NCBI GenBank assembly: GCA_013365365.1
Contig: JABVXU010000302.1
Coordinates: 1 to 64,000 of the forward strand
DNA: 64,000 nucleotides
Direction of reading: 5' to 3'
From: Cruorifilaria tuberocauda
Lineage: Eukaryota; Nematoda; Chromadorea; Rhabditida; Onchocercidae
The translations under genes and the position numbers were made by a program. Below the pieces are notes generated by a model. The model was not told the origin of the DNA, did no database searches, and was given only the letters and a program-made list of their open reading frames with translations. This document shows, piece by piece, positions 13,001-31,697 of the stretch. Every line of letters begins with the position of its first letter. Within the stretch, counting starts at the first letter, position 1.

Positions 13001-15798
13001 TATTATTTCAAAATTAATTTCGGTAATTTAACGGTAATCTTTAGAAGGATTTGAATAAAGTAATGAGAAACTAATCCTTTCACCAATTCATTTAAAAATA
13101 GAAACTTTATTTTTTGCTAAAATTTAATATCAATTAAAATTTTATATTCGAAGTAATTCTCTTTTTTGTCGCTTCTGCAAATTCGAATAAATTTCAAAAA
13201 ATTTGGAATATTTACAGATTTTGTTTTTACGGATAAATTAATTCCAAATACCGAATTTGAAAAATTCAGACTTGAATTGACCAATATAAAATATACAATA
13301 CTGTGGTGTCATCTTTATCTTATGCTACCTGCTGTGTTCTAACCTGAAAACGGAACTCATAACTTCTTTCTTTTCCGCACCGTAACAGTACTGTTCTTTT
13401 TTTATACGAATAAAATGCCGCCCAATTCTGAGCTCATTTAAATTTTGCAATTTCAATTTGATCATATCATTTATCTCTTCGGAACAGTCTTTTTTTCTCT
13501 TTCAATTACTTATTAAAGGTTGAAACTTTCCATTTTTCATTTTAATGTTTATGGAAAATTTCTTTATTGTCAATTTTTGTAGCAACAATAAAAAGCAAAA
13601 TTAAAAATCACTTTAAAAAGTTGAATTACTTAATTTAAGCTTTGGTTAAATTTAAAATTGTTATTTTCCACAGACTATCATAATATCATTGGCGCATAAA
13701 AAAAGTTTACTGATATCGTAAATCTGTAAAGGACTAATGGAAGTTGTAAAATATTGAGCAGCTGTATGCTTTGTAGTTTCTGATTGAGGAATGATATATG
13801 ATTAATTAAAAAGGTATGTAAATTTAGCTATCTATGCTTAAACGTGGATTTTAATTTAGCGTCTGTTCTCAAGATTGATTGCTAATTTCATGATTCCGCT
13901 CATTATTTAATTAAAATTACATTGATAAATTGGAAGTTAAAAGTTTTTAAACTCATTAAAATCATTATTTGCTAATTCTTTTTTCTCTCTCCCTCTCTCA
14001 AATGTAGATTAATTTAATAAGTTTAAAATTCAAGCTTTCTCTCATCTGCAATAAAAAGAAATTTAAAAGCTAGAAGAGAAAGAGAGAGATGGACGATGGA
14101 TATTTATTGGCGACTTAGATGACCAGTTGCTTGTCAGCTTAGGTTACCCAAAAATATCCCATCCTGCGGTACTCTCTAGAATATTTTGATAGCGGTAACA
14201 CCTCAATCTACAAAGATCCATTATATTTGCTTAATCGTATTCTTTAAAGGTACTCCTCTCCCTTTTGATCACTTTTTCTACCATCAATTCTCCCTCCTCT
14301 CTTCATTTTCCCCTCTCAAATGACCTTAGCTATTTTATATTAGAAACTTTTCCCTGCTGAATGACTACTACCTGTTTTATTCTCAAGTACCACTCTGTAA
14401 ACAAAAATGACAAGTGGCAACTTTTTTTTACAAATTAATTTTTCCCTTCCCTCTCTTATTTTACTCAAAAGTACTTGACTAAAAAAAGAGTTTTGCTCGA
14501 TTTTACTCAAAAAATTTGTGTTTCTTTGTTCGAAAAATTATTGTTTGAAAACGCCATATTAACAACTGCATTATACTTTATACTTTATTTTATTAGTATA
14601 CTTTATGTTTCAATTATTTCACATTCAGATTCCAGATGTTACTTTTTTACCCTTCGAGAAAAATATTTAAAACGTCTAAATAATTTTGAAAAGTTTCACT
14701 TCTTCCACTCTTCGTCTTACTTTTTGTGATATCTGAAAATTTAGTATTCCAGACTAATACCTTTAGCTAGGTAATTGCTAGCTTGATACTTTCATTTCTC
14801 AAGTACGACTAGCCGTATCAGCTTATCATTGAATCAAGATTGACAAGAAAATAAAGAATAAGAGGAGAGATCTTGAAGATATTTCATCGTTCCAGATTGA
14901 ATCTGATTTGATGCATACTTTCTTGAGGGATTCTTGTCAGTGATCCACCCTCACCTGTATTTTCCCTTGGCAACCTAGATTAATAATCTGAAATAATATC
15001 ACTACTTTGTAGCTATTCATCCTTTTATCTATTCGTAATGATCAATTCGATCGTTTGCATCTATCATCTGATATGATATGTACCAGTCATCTGCCAGGAA
15101 GGATCAAATTCCCTCGGATAAATAGAAGAAAATGGAACTGCCGTGGTTGATTTCAGTTAAGCTAATAGCTAGCTTTAGAGGAAACGTTCCAGTAATAAAT
15201 CAACTCTGTGTGAAAACTTTCATTTTACTGAATATAAATGATTAATTAATTCCATTGAATTTCTCATTTCTATATAAACTGAAATATTAAACGCTTTTTA
15301 ATACTTATTTGAAATATCAATGAAGGCAAATTTTATGATTCGAGCAATTTAAAGTTAGTTGGTTAGTCGAGAAAAGGAAGAAATGAACGAGTAAAGTTAA
15401 AAATTATCATCTATTATTATCATCATTAGACGAATATCTGGGAATTCTTTATTGTTTCGTCGTTTTCGAAGACATTTATTCAACTTTTACTGAACATGGG
15501 ATCTAATAGCTCGGCCTTAACCTCTAATCTTAGACTTCTATTCTTAGATCATAGAATTCAATCTGATCAGAATATCATAATAGAATTGAATCAAAATTTT
15601 CAAGATGAATCAATAATATGCATCCAGTAATTGATATAGTTATGCCTTCATAATATTTATTTTTCATATCCTTTCGCTTATTACAATATTTCGATTATAA
15701 CTTAGTAATCTCTTTTGATTTTAAATAAATTTTCTCGTCGCTTTGAATAGTTCGAATGAAAATTGTTTAAAAATTAATTTCAATACTTTTATAGTTAA

Positions 15799-18700
15799 AT
15801 GATGAAATTTTCACTGATAATTACATTATCGTTATCATTGCAAACTGTATGCTCAATATTGGACAGTTCGAGAGGAATATTTTGGTTGACAAGTAAGTTG
15901 GAAAATATCGAATGGCGGAAAGGTTGCTTAACAACAGCTGGCTGTGCACAACCACGATTTCAATTAGCACTTTTAAATGCTATCACTAATGAAAAATTAT
16001 CAAAAAGTTGGCTTATTACACCAAAACTTATGCAGGTTAGAGTTGTCAAATAATTTAATAATTAATTTGCTAATTAAAAAACTCAATAACTAATAGGAAT
16101 TGTAGAAATTATCGATCAAAAAAAATAAAGGTTGATTGGAGGTGAAATGAAATCGTCTTTAAAATGAAAGAAAAACATGCAAGAGTGTTATGATCGAGAA
16201 TAAGCAGTTAAGATAGCCAAAAGTTCAAATATCAAATTATCTTTGAAATGATAGAATTCAGAAAACTTTTTACGTCCAACTAAATTAATCCTACAAATTT
16301 TAAAACACAATTTGGGTCATCACTGTGTATCAGAAATGCTTTAATTCTGAATCAAAAGCCAATGTATCAGTAAAATAATTCTTGAAAGTAAATTAAACAG
16401 CAGTAAGTAAGGTATGTAATACATGCATCATACGACATGCGTCGTTAATGGACGAATTAATTAATTTGCGACGCCATCGGGTCTCGCATTTGATGATTGG
16501 ATTGTTTGTTGACCTTTGATAGTTTACTGTATGCTTTTTAGCGAATATCTATTCAGTATAGAGAATGTTTTGCTTCAAATAGTAATGATTATTAGTTTTG
16601 TAAAATGAAAATCTTTAACTTTATTTGAAGTACATCTTATAAAGAAAGGTCAAGTATGGGTCATTTGGTCACTCCATCTTTGATCATTGGCTATTTTGTC
16701 TTTTTTTAATGCAACAAATTTTGAAACTTTGCAGGAAAGACAACGTATATATGTCACGCATTGGAGTGACGGTAATCCAAGTGATATTCAGATTTCATGT
16801 GAAGTTATAGGCGTGGATCCAACTTACGGATTTCCAAGAATCTGCGATTCCTCCACTACAGTTAACATTTATCAAAATGAAGTAAATTCCATAAATAATT
16901 TTAATTCGGAAAGTTTTTCAATAAACTTAATTTCTAGTGCATCACTTATACAAGTTTAAATTTAAGTTATAAAATTTCGAGTACATAAATTTTTTTTGAA
17001 AGATTTTTAAATGTCTAAATATTAACACCACATATTTTTACTGCGTTAATAATAAGTGTTCTGAAGAAGATAAAATAAATGGATAAGAATTAGAAAGCTA
17101 TAGCTAAATTTATATTTATTTTAAATTCTACTTATCAAGTTGGTTTAAAAGTTTTGCATTTTACTACAACAATAATAAATGTTCTAAAGAAGAAAAAAAA
17201 GTATGAAAAAAGTGTGAAAAAAGGTGGAAGTATGAAAAAATAATGGAGATAGATGAATATTGAAAAACATTTTTTGAAATAAATGAATTTTTAAAATGCA
17301 GTAACCAAAAAAAACGAATGAATAAAATTGCGATCTTAACATCCTTACGATTTTATGATTAGCTGTTTTGAAACCACAGCGTCGAAACAACGGAAATTTT
17401 CTACGGTTGCTTCAAAAAAAATTGAAATTGATTCTTTGGAAGAAATTAGTTAGCAATAAAATTTCTATCGCTAAATCAAAATGATATTTGAAAGTCTTAC
17501 GTCAACACAAATCATTTCTAAGCTCTTTTAAATGTCGCCAACTCATGAAATCATTAGTTTATTTCATAGCATTCATAAATATGATCTAGATTTCTCAAAT
17601 GATATCATTTTTCTGTTCTATTTGCATTAGATGAAATTATAGGGGAAGGGGAGACTGCAGAAAAGGTCTGATATGATATCATCAGACGCTGACGAGAAGA
17701 TTATCATCAAGCTGACCGCTCGATGTTTCAACAGTTCGATCAGTGTTGAAAAGTACGAAGAGCGTTGTCCTTGGTGCATTGAATATAGTGATGATACTGT
17801 GATCAATCAACAAGTAACTAATTAATTTATCATTCTTTTTTCATTTGGGAATATTTGCGCCACACTGATTGCGCATTTCTTCAGTGATTTACTACCACTC
17901 TGCGCATATCAATCTCGTTTGCCATAATGTTGCATTTTTATATAAAAAACGCTTGATTGGGTTTCAAAAGTAAAGAACGACTAACCGTTTCAATCATTTA
18001 TTTACTTTATTCTTAGGTTATACTAGTAAATTTCAAATTTTCATCCTTCTACTAAAACAATAAGATAACTCTTTTAAATGAATATCAGTTATTTTGATAA
18101 TTGGTTTTATCAAAATAATAAATAGTTATTTATTTGTTCATTTAGGAATATCTCAATTATTTTTCTTTCCTTCTTTACATTTAAGATATAAGTAATAATT
18201 TATTAAATAAATATTTCAGTATCCAGAAGATTTGAAATCCGGTTTTGTGCAATTTGTTGGCCATGAAAGCCATTTGAATATTCTATTGACAATATTTGCA
18301 TTGACAACAGCGCTAAGTAGTGCACTTTGCGCATTCATAATTTATCTTTATGTACGACAAAAGAAAAGACGAAATTTATCAGCCAGAAAATGTCAACCTT
18401 GCGGTGGATTAAGTGCAGCACATATAATGCATATTGAATCATCTAATGGTTCAGCTGAAACTACCAGGTTTTAATATCTCATTAAATTTAAATTTAAATC
18501 TCCTACAAATGAATACCACTTTTTTCGGACTCATATTTTTAATCTTTTTAGTTGCTTAAGAAATTTTTGATAAAACTGATAAAATTGATATGATGAGTTG
18601 ATTAATCAAAATTGATTAAAATTGATAAAAATACGACATTATTGCAATTTCTCAAAATTTATTTATATAACAAGGTTTAATCGTATTGCTATTTATAGGT

Positions 18701-18924
18701 ATGATATCCCGTGGGACCGGAAATATCGTCCGTTACCGCGATGGACAAGCTCCAGAAGCAATTCCAGTGGTGCTTCACCGCCCGATACATCTTCCACATT
18801 TACCACATCGTCACAGCAATCGAAACCGACGAAAGTTATCGTTGGGAGCATGTTGCACCAAATAGATTTACCTAATTCATCCATTTACGAAAAGCCAGAA
18901 GAAAACGGTCTGCGATGTGTATGA
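15799..18924 (+). CDS. Single-pass membrane protein of unknown family
   Basis: Five exons with compatible phases: 15799-16035, 16735-16881, 17661-17813, 18220-18467 and 18699-18924, giving about 336 residues. The N-terminus looks like a signal peptide (MMKFSLIITLSLSLQTVCS). The ectodomain of roughly 190 residues carries scattered cysteines, including CLTTAGC near residue 49 and RCPWC near 165. A hydrophobic segment around residues 195-220 (LLTIFALTTALSSALCAFII) is followed by the basic stop-transfer motif RQKKRR, so the protein is predicted type I. The cytoplasmic tail is rich in Ser, Thr and Pro and contains YDIPWDRKYRPLPRW. I do not recognise the family and infer a nematode cell-surface protein. 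Exon 1 contains a second good donor (GTAAGT near 15892), so alternative splicing is possible. The exon 4 donor (GTTTTAA) is weak. Confidence 0.7.
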
Positions 18925-21900
18925 TCCGAATGATCTGAAACAATGAATTTTTGTTGAATCCGGTAAATAATGTACCAATACTCCCACTATATTTAATTTA
19001 CGGATTGCATATGTTTGAGGTAGAAGGTGTGGAAAATGATGGTATCAATTTTGGTACATTATCAATCTTTGTTTCAGTACCTCGAATTACATGTGATCTC
19101 TTCCGATACCTGTGATGATCTCATTTAATGTATATAACTATCGAATAACAACTGAGAAAATTACTCTGAAAGAATGTTTAGGTCTAAGTATAAAAATACT
19201 TTTCGAGATTTCTTTGTAAATCTTTTTCAAAGATTCGGGATAAATCGATCGATCGATCGTTACTTCTTAAATATTAATCTAATTTGGAATACAAATAATA
19301 TTGAAGATTAACATATTTTAATTAAAATTTATGAATTTAAAAAAAAGAAAAATTGTTTTATAATTAAACATTATAATGACTATAAAGTATAATTAATGAT
19401 ACAAGAGATTCTATATTCTAAATATGTAAATGAATATGCATGAATGAAACTATAAATAGAAATAGAATAAATGTTGTAGGGGAAAAAGCGAAGAAATGCG
19501 CAGTAGTTACGTAATAAAGGTATCTTCACCGCCTGATCCGAAAAGGAAAACATCTGTTTCATGGTTGAATATTATGTAACTCATTTTGTTATCTATTACA
19601 GCTAATGGAAATGTCAAATAGTCTATTCATTTTCCAAAAAATGGAAATTTCAATAGGAAAATAATTAGCATCATTCAAGTAATTACAGTTTAGGAATTCA
19701 GTATTTCAATATTTCAATATATGAAATAAACATTAATTAATTAGTTCAATAACTTACATATTTATACAAAATGATAAGTGATTCGATCTTATTGGATGAA
19801 GTAAAAAATTATCCAAAATATCATTGTTGGATGCTTTTATGCTAATTTACTTGATAACAAATATGCGCTGAAAATGATCAATTAAGCTTGTAATATTTTT
19901 ATTGATTGAAATGAAACGATTGAAATCAATCATCTTAATATTTTCATTTAAATAATAAGTTTAATTTAATAATTTTATATAATTTAATCAATTCAATTAA
20001 GCTTGAACTTAAAATTTTTTTTACAAATACCTCTACTGTTTATAAATTAGAAATCATAATATATGAAAATCGAAATATTAGTTAAAAATTATTTCATCAA
20101 AATTGCTTATATTCTGACTTTAAGATTTCCAAATTCAAAATTTTATTAAATTAATTCTCATTACTACATTTTTAAAGTGATATGTAAAAGTTTCATAAAA
20201 TGTAAGCAAATTTTTCAGCTAAATATAAATATATAAGGTATCTCAATTTTCGAAGATTTGGGAAGATTTTGAATTATCACTCTTAAACTTATTAATTAAC
20301 CTTAGTTCTTAATTAGTATTATTATTGATTTCTCTATTGAATAAACACAACAGATTACAACTAATTAGCTATGATGAGAATGTTACCTGATTAATGTTCA
20401 CGATACAGATATTCTTGAAAAGAAGTATTTTAAGAAGCTAATATTTCTAGTTAGCTCATATATGCTTTATATTTGCTTCACTGAAATCATAGTTTTGTGA
20501 TTGTGAATTTCAGATTAACTTAATTATAAAAATTAAACAATTATTTCCTCATAAAATATATTAGTTCAACTATAAGTACTTGTCAAAAGTCATCTATAAA
20601 AGATAATTTAACTTTCATATTTAATTAGTAAGAGTTCGGCAAAAAATCTGTTCAAATTTATTTTTTGAGAAGTATTTCTTATAATAATAACACTGAATTT
20701 TATTTCATCAATGATCTGTACTTAGTGGTGATGGTAGTCAGTTCTATTGGCCGATAATCGGATTCGGGAAAATTCTGGATTTATGCCAATCTTTAATGTT
20801 ACTTGGAATTGGAATCAGGTTGCCTGATAAGTCGGAATTGAAAGAGATTTGGACAAAAACCTAAACGGGAAAGAAAAAATTCATTCAATGAATTTTTCAT
20901 GAGAGGTAGTGATAAGAAAAACTTTTATCATAGTAGTGATAGAAAAGTATCGTTATTCTTGAATCGTTGTAGTTTTGCTTCTTTCTTAATTTGATTTAAT
21001 TGTTCAATAGTGCTTTCATTAGTTTCCATGGATACTGAAATGAATACTGAAATTTATTGATATTATTCTAAAGTATCAATTTCAATACGATCGTGATATG
21101 TGATATTGATTTACGGTGTGATTAAACGTAATAAACGCTTACAAAATAATTATAAGTATGTTTATAACCTCTTTTTATGGTATCAGTTCCTAAATATTCA
21201 AGATCTCAACAAATCATTCAGTTTTGATTTCGAATTCGAAAAAATATTCTCTTAGAAATCATCAGATCAAGTGGTTATTGAGCTGTTTGTTCGATGATTG
21301 AATGTTAGCTGAAGGTTGTCTACGATGTATTAAATTCATCTTCACAAAGTCGGATTGCAATTTTATAAAATACTGAAATTTAATTTTAATGCAGCTTTTG
21401 TAATTTCAATTCATGGATGTTTTAGTCGAATATATTACCTTATCAGTTTTTATTTCCTTATCAGTATATGACCTTATTAGCATCCATCTATGTACTAAGG
21501 CTTTTATTATTTTTATTTTGATGTGGAAAAATTAAGAAAGCTGTAAAATTACAATAGTGCGATCATTCTGAATCGGAATATTCTTCAACTTGAGCATATT
21601 TTAAATTTTAATAGAATCCAAATTCGATATAGAATAAGATGATTTAGTGATAATTTTGATAAATTCTATACTTCAATCTTTAACAAATATATCTTTAACA
21701 AACTTTTAAAGTTTATTACTGAATTTGGGTTTTGCATCGAAAATGATGACACACTTTTTCTTTACATGAATATGAATTAGAATAACAATACTATAATTTT
21801 GATTAGAATAACATAAAATACTATCCGGAAAATGAAATAATTTCAAATTTAACTAAAGCTGAAAATTGATTTAATTGTTCAAATTCACAAATTTGTCTTA

Positions 21901-22440
21901 ACTGTTATGTTACAATAGCACATTACATTTGTTTCTATCAAATATAATTTTTAATTAATTATAATTCCTTACTATTTCAGTTGTAAAATTTAATATTTCA
22001 ATATAAATATCATAAATAATAATCATAATCAATATTGATAGTCAATGATATCAAAGAAATTTATGCTTAAGCCATATTTTAATCATTTTATTTATGTAAT
22101 GAATTCTTTTTGTAATTTTTCGTATGTCACTTCCCAAAATTTATGATAGCTATTTATATTTAAATATGAATTTATCATCGTTTTATCATTACAGTTATTT
22201 CATTTGCTGTATATCTTTTTTTTAAATTAATATTTTATTTTATTGAAATCATTTTATTTTAAATATCATTTTTCATACAGAAATGGTTTCAAAAAAAGAA
22301 ACAAAAACCATAAAAATAGATCAAAAGATATAATGAGAAGAGAATAGAAAGAAAATTACTGGCACCTCATTTCTACCAGATGTTTTGGTTTTTTAGATGA
22401 GCTGATTGATCGATGATGGTGAGTGCGATCCGTTTTTTAT

Positions 22441-22680
22441 ATTAAGTTATTGATTTAATAGTTCTGTTGAATATTGTTGAATATTAGAGGGATCAGTACT
22501 AATGGCATTAATTCGATCAGTGAATTCCAATATTAGATAAATAAATAGTTTGTATTGCTTTAGAGGATTTATAAATACTAAGTTATTGATTTAATAGCTC
22601 TATATTGAATAACAGTCGATTAATGAATTCCAACATATTAGGTGATTAAATAGTTGATATTTTCTTTGAAGGATTTTAAA
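22441..22680. repeat. Diverged tandem duplication (~100-135 bp units)
   Basis: Unit 1 (about 22441-22576) and unit 2 (about 22577-22680) share in order AAGTTATTGATTTAATAG, TGAATTCCAA, a TTAG-then-AAATAGTT block, and GGATTT. Unit 2 has lost internal segments. No coding content is seen. Confidence 0.7.
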
Positions 22681-23221
22681 TGTGAGCTGTATGATCATAT
22701 GAAATATATGAAAATTATTTTTTGGCAAACATTTCGGCGAATTGGCGCAGAAGGAGAAAACTATTCCAATCTGATATCGTTGCTTTAAATGTTACAAAAA
22801 AAATTGAAGAAAGAGCACTGCCGAGAAGTGGGGTTCTTTCTCTTTTTGAAAATTTCGAGAATATCGCCTACCACTCATCTCTAAAGTTTTTCTTTTTGCA
22901 AACAAAATGTTCGATTCAAATGGTGCAAATTAAATTTTTTTGCTTAAAGTGATATTAATTTTCATCGCTTTTTATTTTGCATCAATTAACATTTGCATTT
23001 TTATACTTATTTTCAACTGGTTACATTTCTTGATTATTTTATTTGAGAGATTTGATCATTTATCGATTTTTACTAAACTAATCATATCGATAATATATAA
23101 GTACGCTAATTATTCTTCAAGTATTGTTTTAAAAGTATGTATTAAAGTAATGTATATTTGATATTTAGTCCCTCCTTACTTTTACACTTGAAAAAATGAG
23201 AAAAATATTGCTATTTCCATA

Positions 23222-23244
23222 ATTAATTAATTAATTAATTAATG
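23222..23244. repeat. AATT tetranucleotide repeat
   Basis: About five and a half consecutive TTAA/AATT units in non-coding DNA. Confidence 0.85.
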
Positions 23245-24217
23245 ATTAGTATGATAACATATTAATTATGCGTTATTTTTCGATTAAGCGGATCCTTTCC
23301 ATATTGTGTGATTAAATGAGGCGCATAATGAAATATAGCGCATATCATGCGCATTCCAGTATATCATCAGGAAGTTGATAATCAAAATGGAGGGTTCAGT
23401 GAAAGTGTAAGAAAATAAAAGTGAGAAAAAAACACTGGGATGAGACTGATGATATAATCTTGATTTAGCCAGAATTGATAAAGATGCTTATTGATAATGA
23501 GTGAAATATCATTCCAAATGATTTCATTTAACTTAATTTAACTAAATGAAAAAAAACTAAACAAAACTTATTGTATAAAAGTTCCATTTCTTTTCTAACC
23601 TCATCGTGATTTGAAAGTAAATTAATCAATCGATCATCGATTAATTTCACTCTTCATTCTCAATGTTATTGTTTGAACTATTTTTTTCTATATGTTATTT
23701 TGAAGAAGTTTTAAAAAAGTGTCGAATAACATGAATTCAATTTTCAAACAGCTGCTGTTTTTTCCTCCTTATCACTTATCCACCACTACCTCTATCGACC
23801 AAATAACATTCACGTCAATAAGCTCTCTCGATATTTTGCTTGAGGAAAGGTTACTGGGAAGGGAAAAAACTTCTCTCTCCCTTTCTTTTAGCCAATAAGA
23901 AACAAGCAGTTGGCTTGACCTGTTGATGAAGAGGAAAAGCAACAAATTAAGAAAGAGGAAGAGAAGTGGAAGTGGTACCGACTAAATGAACCTCATTGGA
24001 AAGGACAGTAGCGCAGATTGTTAAAGAACGAGATGAAAGCATAGCTTGAACTTGTTGCATTTCATTATAATTGCTGAACTGTCGAGAGAAGACAAATGCG
24101 CCTCACTTATAGTGAAGAGAAAGCTTAACTGCTGCTTAAGCTGCACACTTCCAATGTACACACATTTCAGTATTTCTTCACTAACGGTAACGATCACTTC
24201 ATAGTAAAAGAAAGGTA

Positions 24218-24279
24218 AAGAGAGGGAGGGAGAGGGAGAGAGAGAGGGAGAGAGAGGGAGAGAGAGGGAGAGAGCGAGA
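24218..24279. repeat. Polypurine GA tract upstream of coronin
   Basis: Over 60 bases nearly all purine, including three exact 10-base units AGAGAGGGAG at 24241-24270. It lies about 310 bp before the coronin start codon, and a CT tract follows at 24441-24463. Such mirror-symmetric purine tracts can adopt triplex DNA or bind GAGA-type factors; neither is shown here. Confidence 0.85.
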
Positions 24280-24589
24280 ACTGGGATGTCGTTTGATAAA
24301 CGTTACTGGTTGGGCGGTCGACGTGACTAGCGATAACGGCGAAAGCATCTGTAGAGTTGGATGGGAGAAGGGAAGCGTTGGTAGTATGTCTTGTCAGCAG
24401 TGAAAATAGTCGTCGACATATATCGGTCCTCTCAATCTAATCTCTCTCTCCCTCTCTCTCTCTTTGCTTTTGCGCTTTTCTGCCCTAATTTTTTTGCAAA
24501 GCGTGTTTTTTGCTGATCATAATTTTATTTCGAAATTGGAACTGGAATCAGAATCTGCTCGACTCGGTGGTGATAAGTAGCACAGAAGG

Positions 24590-30434
<5,845 letters not shown>

Positions 30435-30791
30435 GAAAATTGAGGATCTTTCTATTATGTCTATCCCAGAGTGAGGGATTGTAACTAGAGTATCCGTATT
30501 ATTCAAGTCTTTTTTATCAGACAAAAAGAAGGTTCCAACGATGAAATAACTGGAAAAAAGAGGAACTACCGTAGAACGAGGTTGAAAACGAGAATGGCAG
30601 GAAAAAAATATTAAATGGAGAATTATTTTAATAAATTGAATTTAGTAAGAAAGAACGGAGCTCCATTATTACTTAAAAAAGAATTTACTTGATTTAATAT
30701 TAATTAGTGCCTTCTCTTCCATGATTGAACTGTATTTGTAAAACGACTCGTTTGAAGCTAAATTTTGTAAACTTCAAAACGTAATCGTCAA

Positions 30792-30797
30792 AATAAA
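30792..30797 (+). promoter_or_regulatory. Polyadenylation signal of coronin
   Basis: Canonical AATAAA about 360 bases after the coronin stop codon. Confidence 0.5.
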
Positions 30798-30948
30798 ACT
30801 TTGAAAAACTGGCGCGTAAAATACATACATACAAGAGAATCCAACAAATTCATTTTAATAATTTTAATATTAGGAAAGTGTGACTGAAATCATCAGATTG
30901 CTAATGTGTTTTCCAGTAATATGAAAAGTGTCGCATCACTGCGCGATT

Positions 30949-30980
30949 AAATTTCTGGCACACTTGAATGCCAGAAATTT
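30949..30980. other. Perfect 12-bp stem, 8-base loop hairpin
   Basis: AAATTTCTGGCA at 30949-30960 is followed by the loop CACTTGAA and the exact reverse complement at 30969-30980. It lies beyond the coronin polyadenylation signal, outside any exon I can support. Confidence 0.85.
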
Positions 30981-31697
30981 GTTTCGACATTATTTCTTGC
31001 ATCTGTGAACAGAACTGTTTATTGTTTAAATTCGTTAAATTTAGCAGTTGAACTGAGAAGAATTCATTATCTACAAAGCTTCAACTTTCTAAAGTTTTGT
31101 AAAAGAGATTGGCGTATATATCTGAATTACTCTCATTTCCGATCTAAAATCAGTATTACATTAGTTTTTCCAACACTAGAACTTTCTAAATTTGAATAAG
31201 TAACAATTCTTAGAAACAAATAGAAGAGAACTTAAAAAAGGAAAATTTTGAACTCGATACAACTGCTGAGTATTGTTTGACGGAATTGAACAATGGATCT
31301 GAGATTTACGAATCAAAGCTTTTCTTTTGAACAAAATAGAAAATAACAATATCGAAGCAGATTTCCTGAGATGAATAGCATATTGACGAATACTCTGTAC
31401 TGATCCCCTCATAAATAATTCATAATTTCCCAATGAATAAGCCGGGTTCGGCAACATCAAAAATTCAACAGACACTAAATTAATTTTGATGAAATAATGG
31501 TAATCTCCCATGAACGACATTTTTTTTTAATAAACGATGGGAAAATATACTTTGCATTTAAGATATTCTTTTTAAGAAAAATGAGGAGGTACTGACGTTA
31601 ACGTCACATCAAAATTTTACAAATATGAATCTTTTTTCACATTTTTTCCTTGCAATGTCCAAAATAAATCCACGAGGAAGAAATGTGCATTGTAATA

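Larger units (their letters stand above)
1..15798. other. Gene-free AT-rich region
   Basis: No exon chain with matching phases and homology was found on either strand. Open frames here are short and AT-driven. The stretch holds CT/GA tracts (about 3721-3753, 4107-4136, 4679-4700, 8829-8841, 8869-8880, 13984-13999, 14072-14089), a triplicated 24-bp motif at 4401-4471, a 34-bp direct repeat at 9387 and 9979, and a TG-rich patch near 7435-7460. Patches of higher GC near 11230-11320 and 14100-14300 could be regulatory or an unseen exon. It probably includes the upstream region of the membrane-protein gene that starts at 15799. Confidence 0.6.
18925..24589. other. Gene-free stretch upstream of coronin
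   Basis: No convincing exons were seen. It contains the 3' flank of the membrane-protein gene, a GATC tetranucleotide run near 19246-19260, a diverged tandem duplication at 22441-22680, an AATT tetranucleotide run at about 23222-23244, and a GC-richer zone from about 23750 that is probably the coronin promoter and 5' leader. That zone is bracketed by a GA tract (24218-24279) and a CT tract (24441-24463). Confidence 0.6.

Noticed and set aside
19240..19262. GATC repeat as a bacterial or mobile-element mark
   Set aside because: A short tetranucleotide run with no flanking repeats or coding content; ordinary microsatellite.
22722..23161. Two overlapping open frames of 73-76 codons
   Set aside because: Composition is typical of chance frames, with no splice partner and no family resemblance.
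31176..31520. 114-codon minus-strand frame between coronin and dyskerin
   Set aside because: It overlaps another frame on the plus strand, matches no known family and has no upstream exon. A relic of foreign DNA was considered, but nothing diagnostic is visible.
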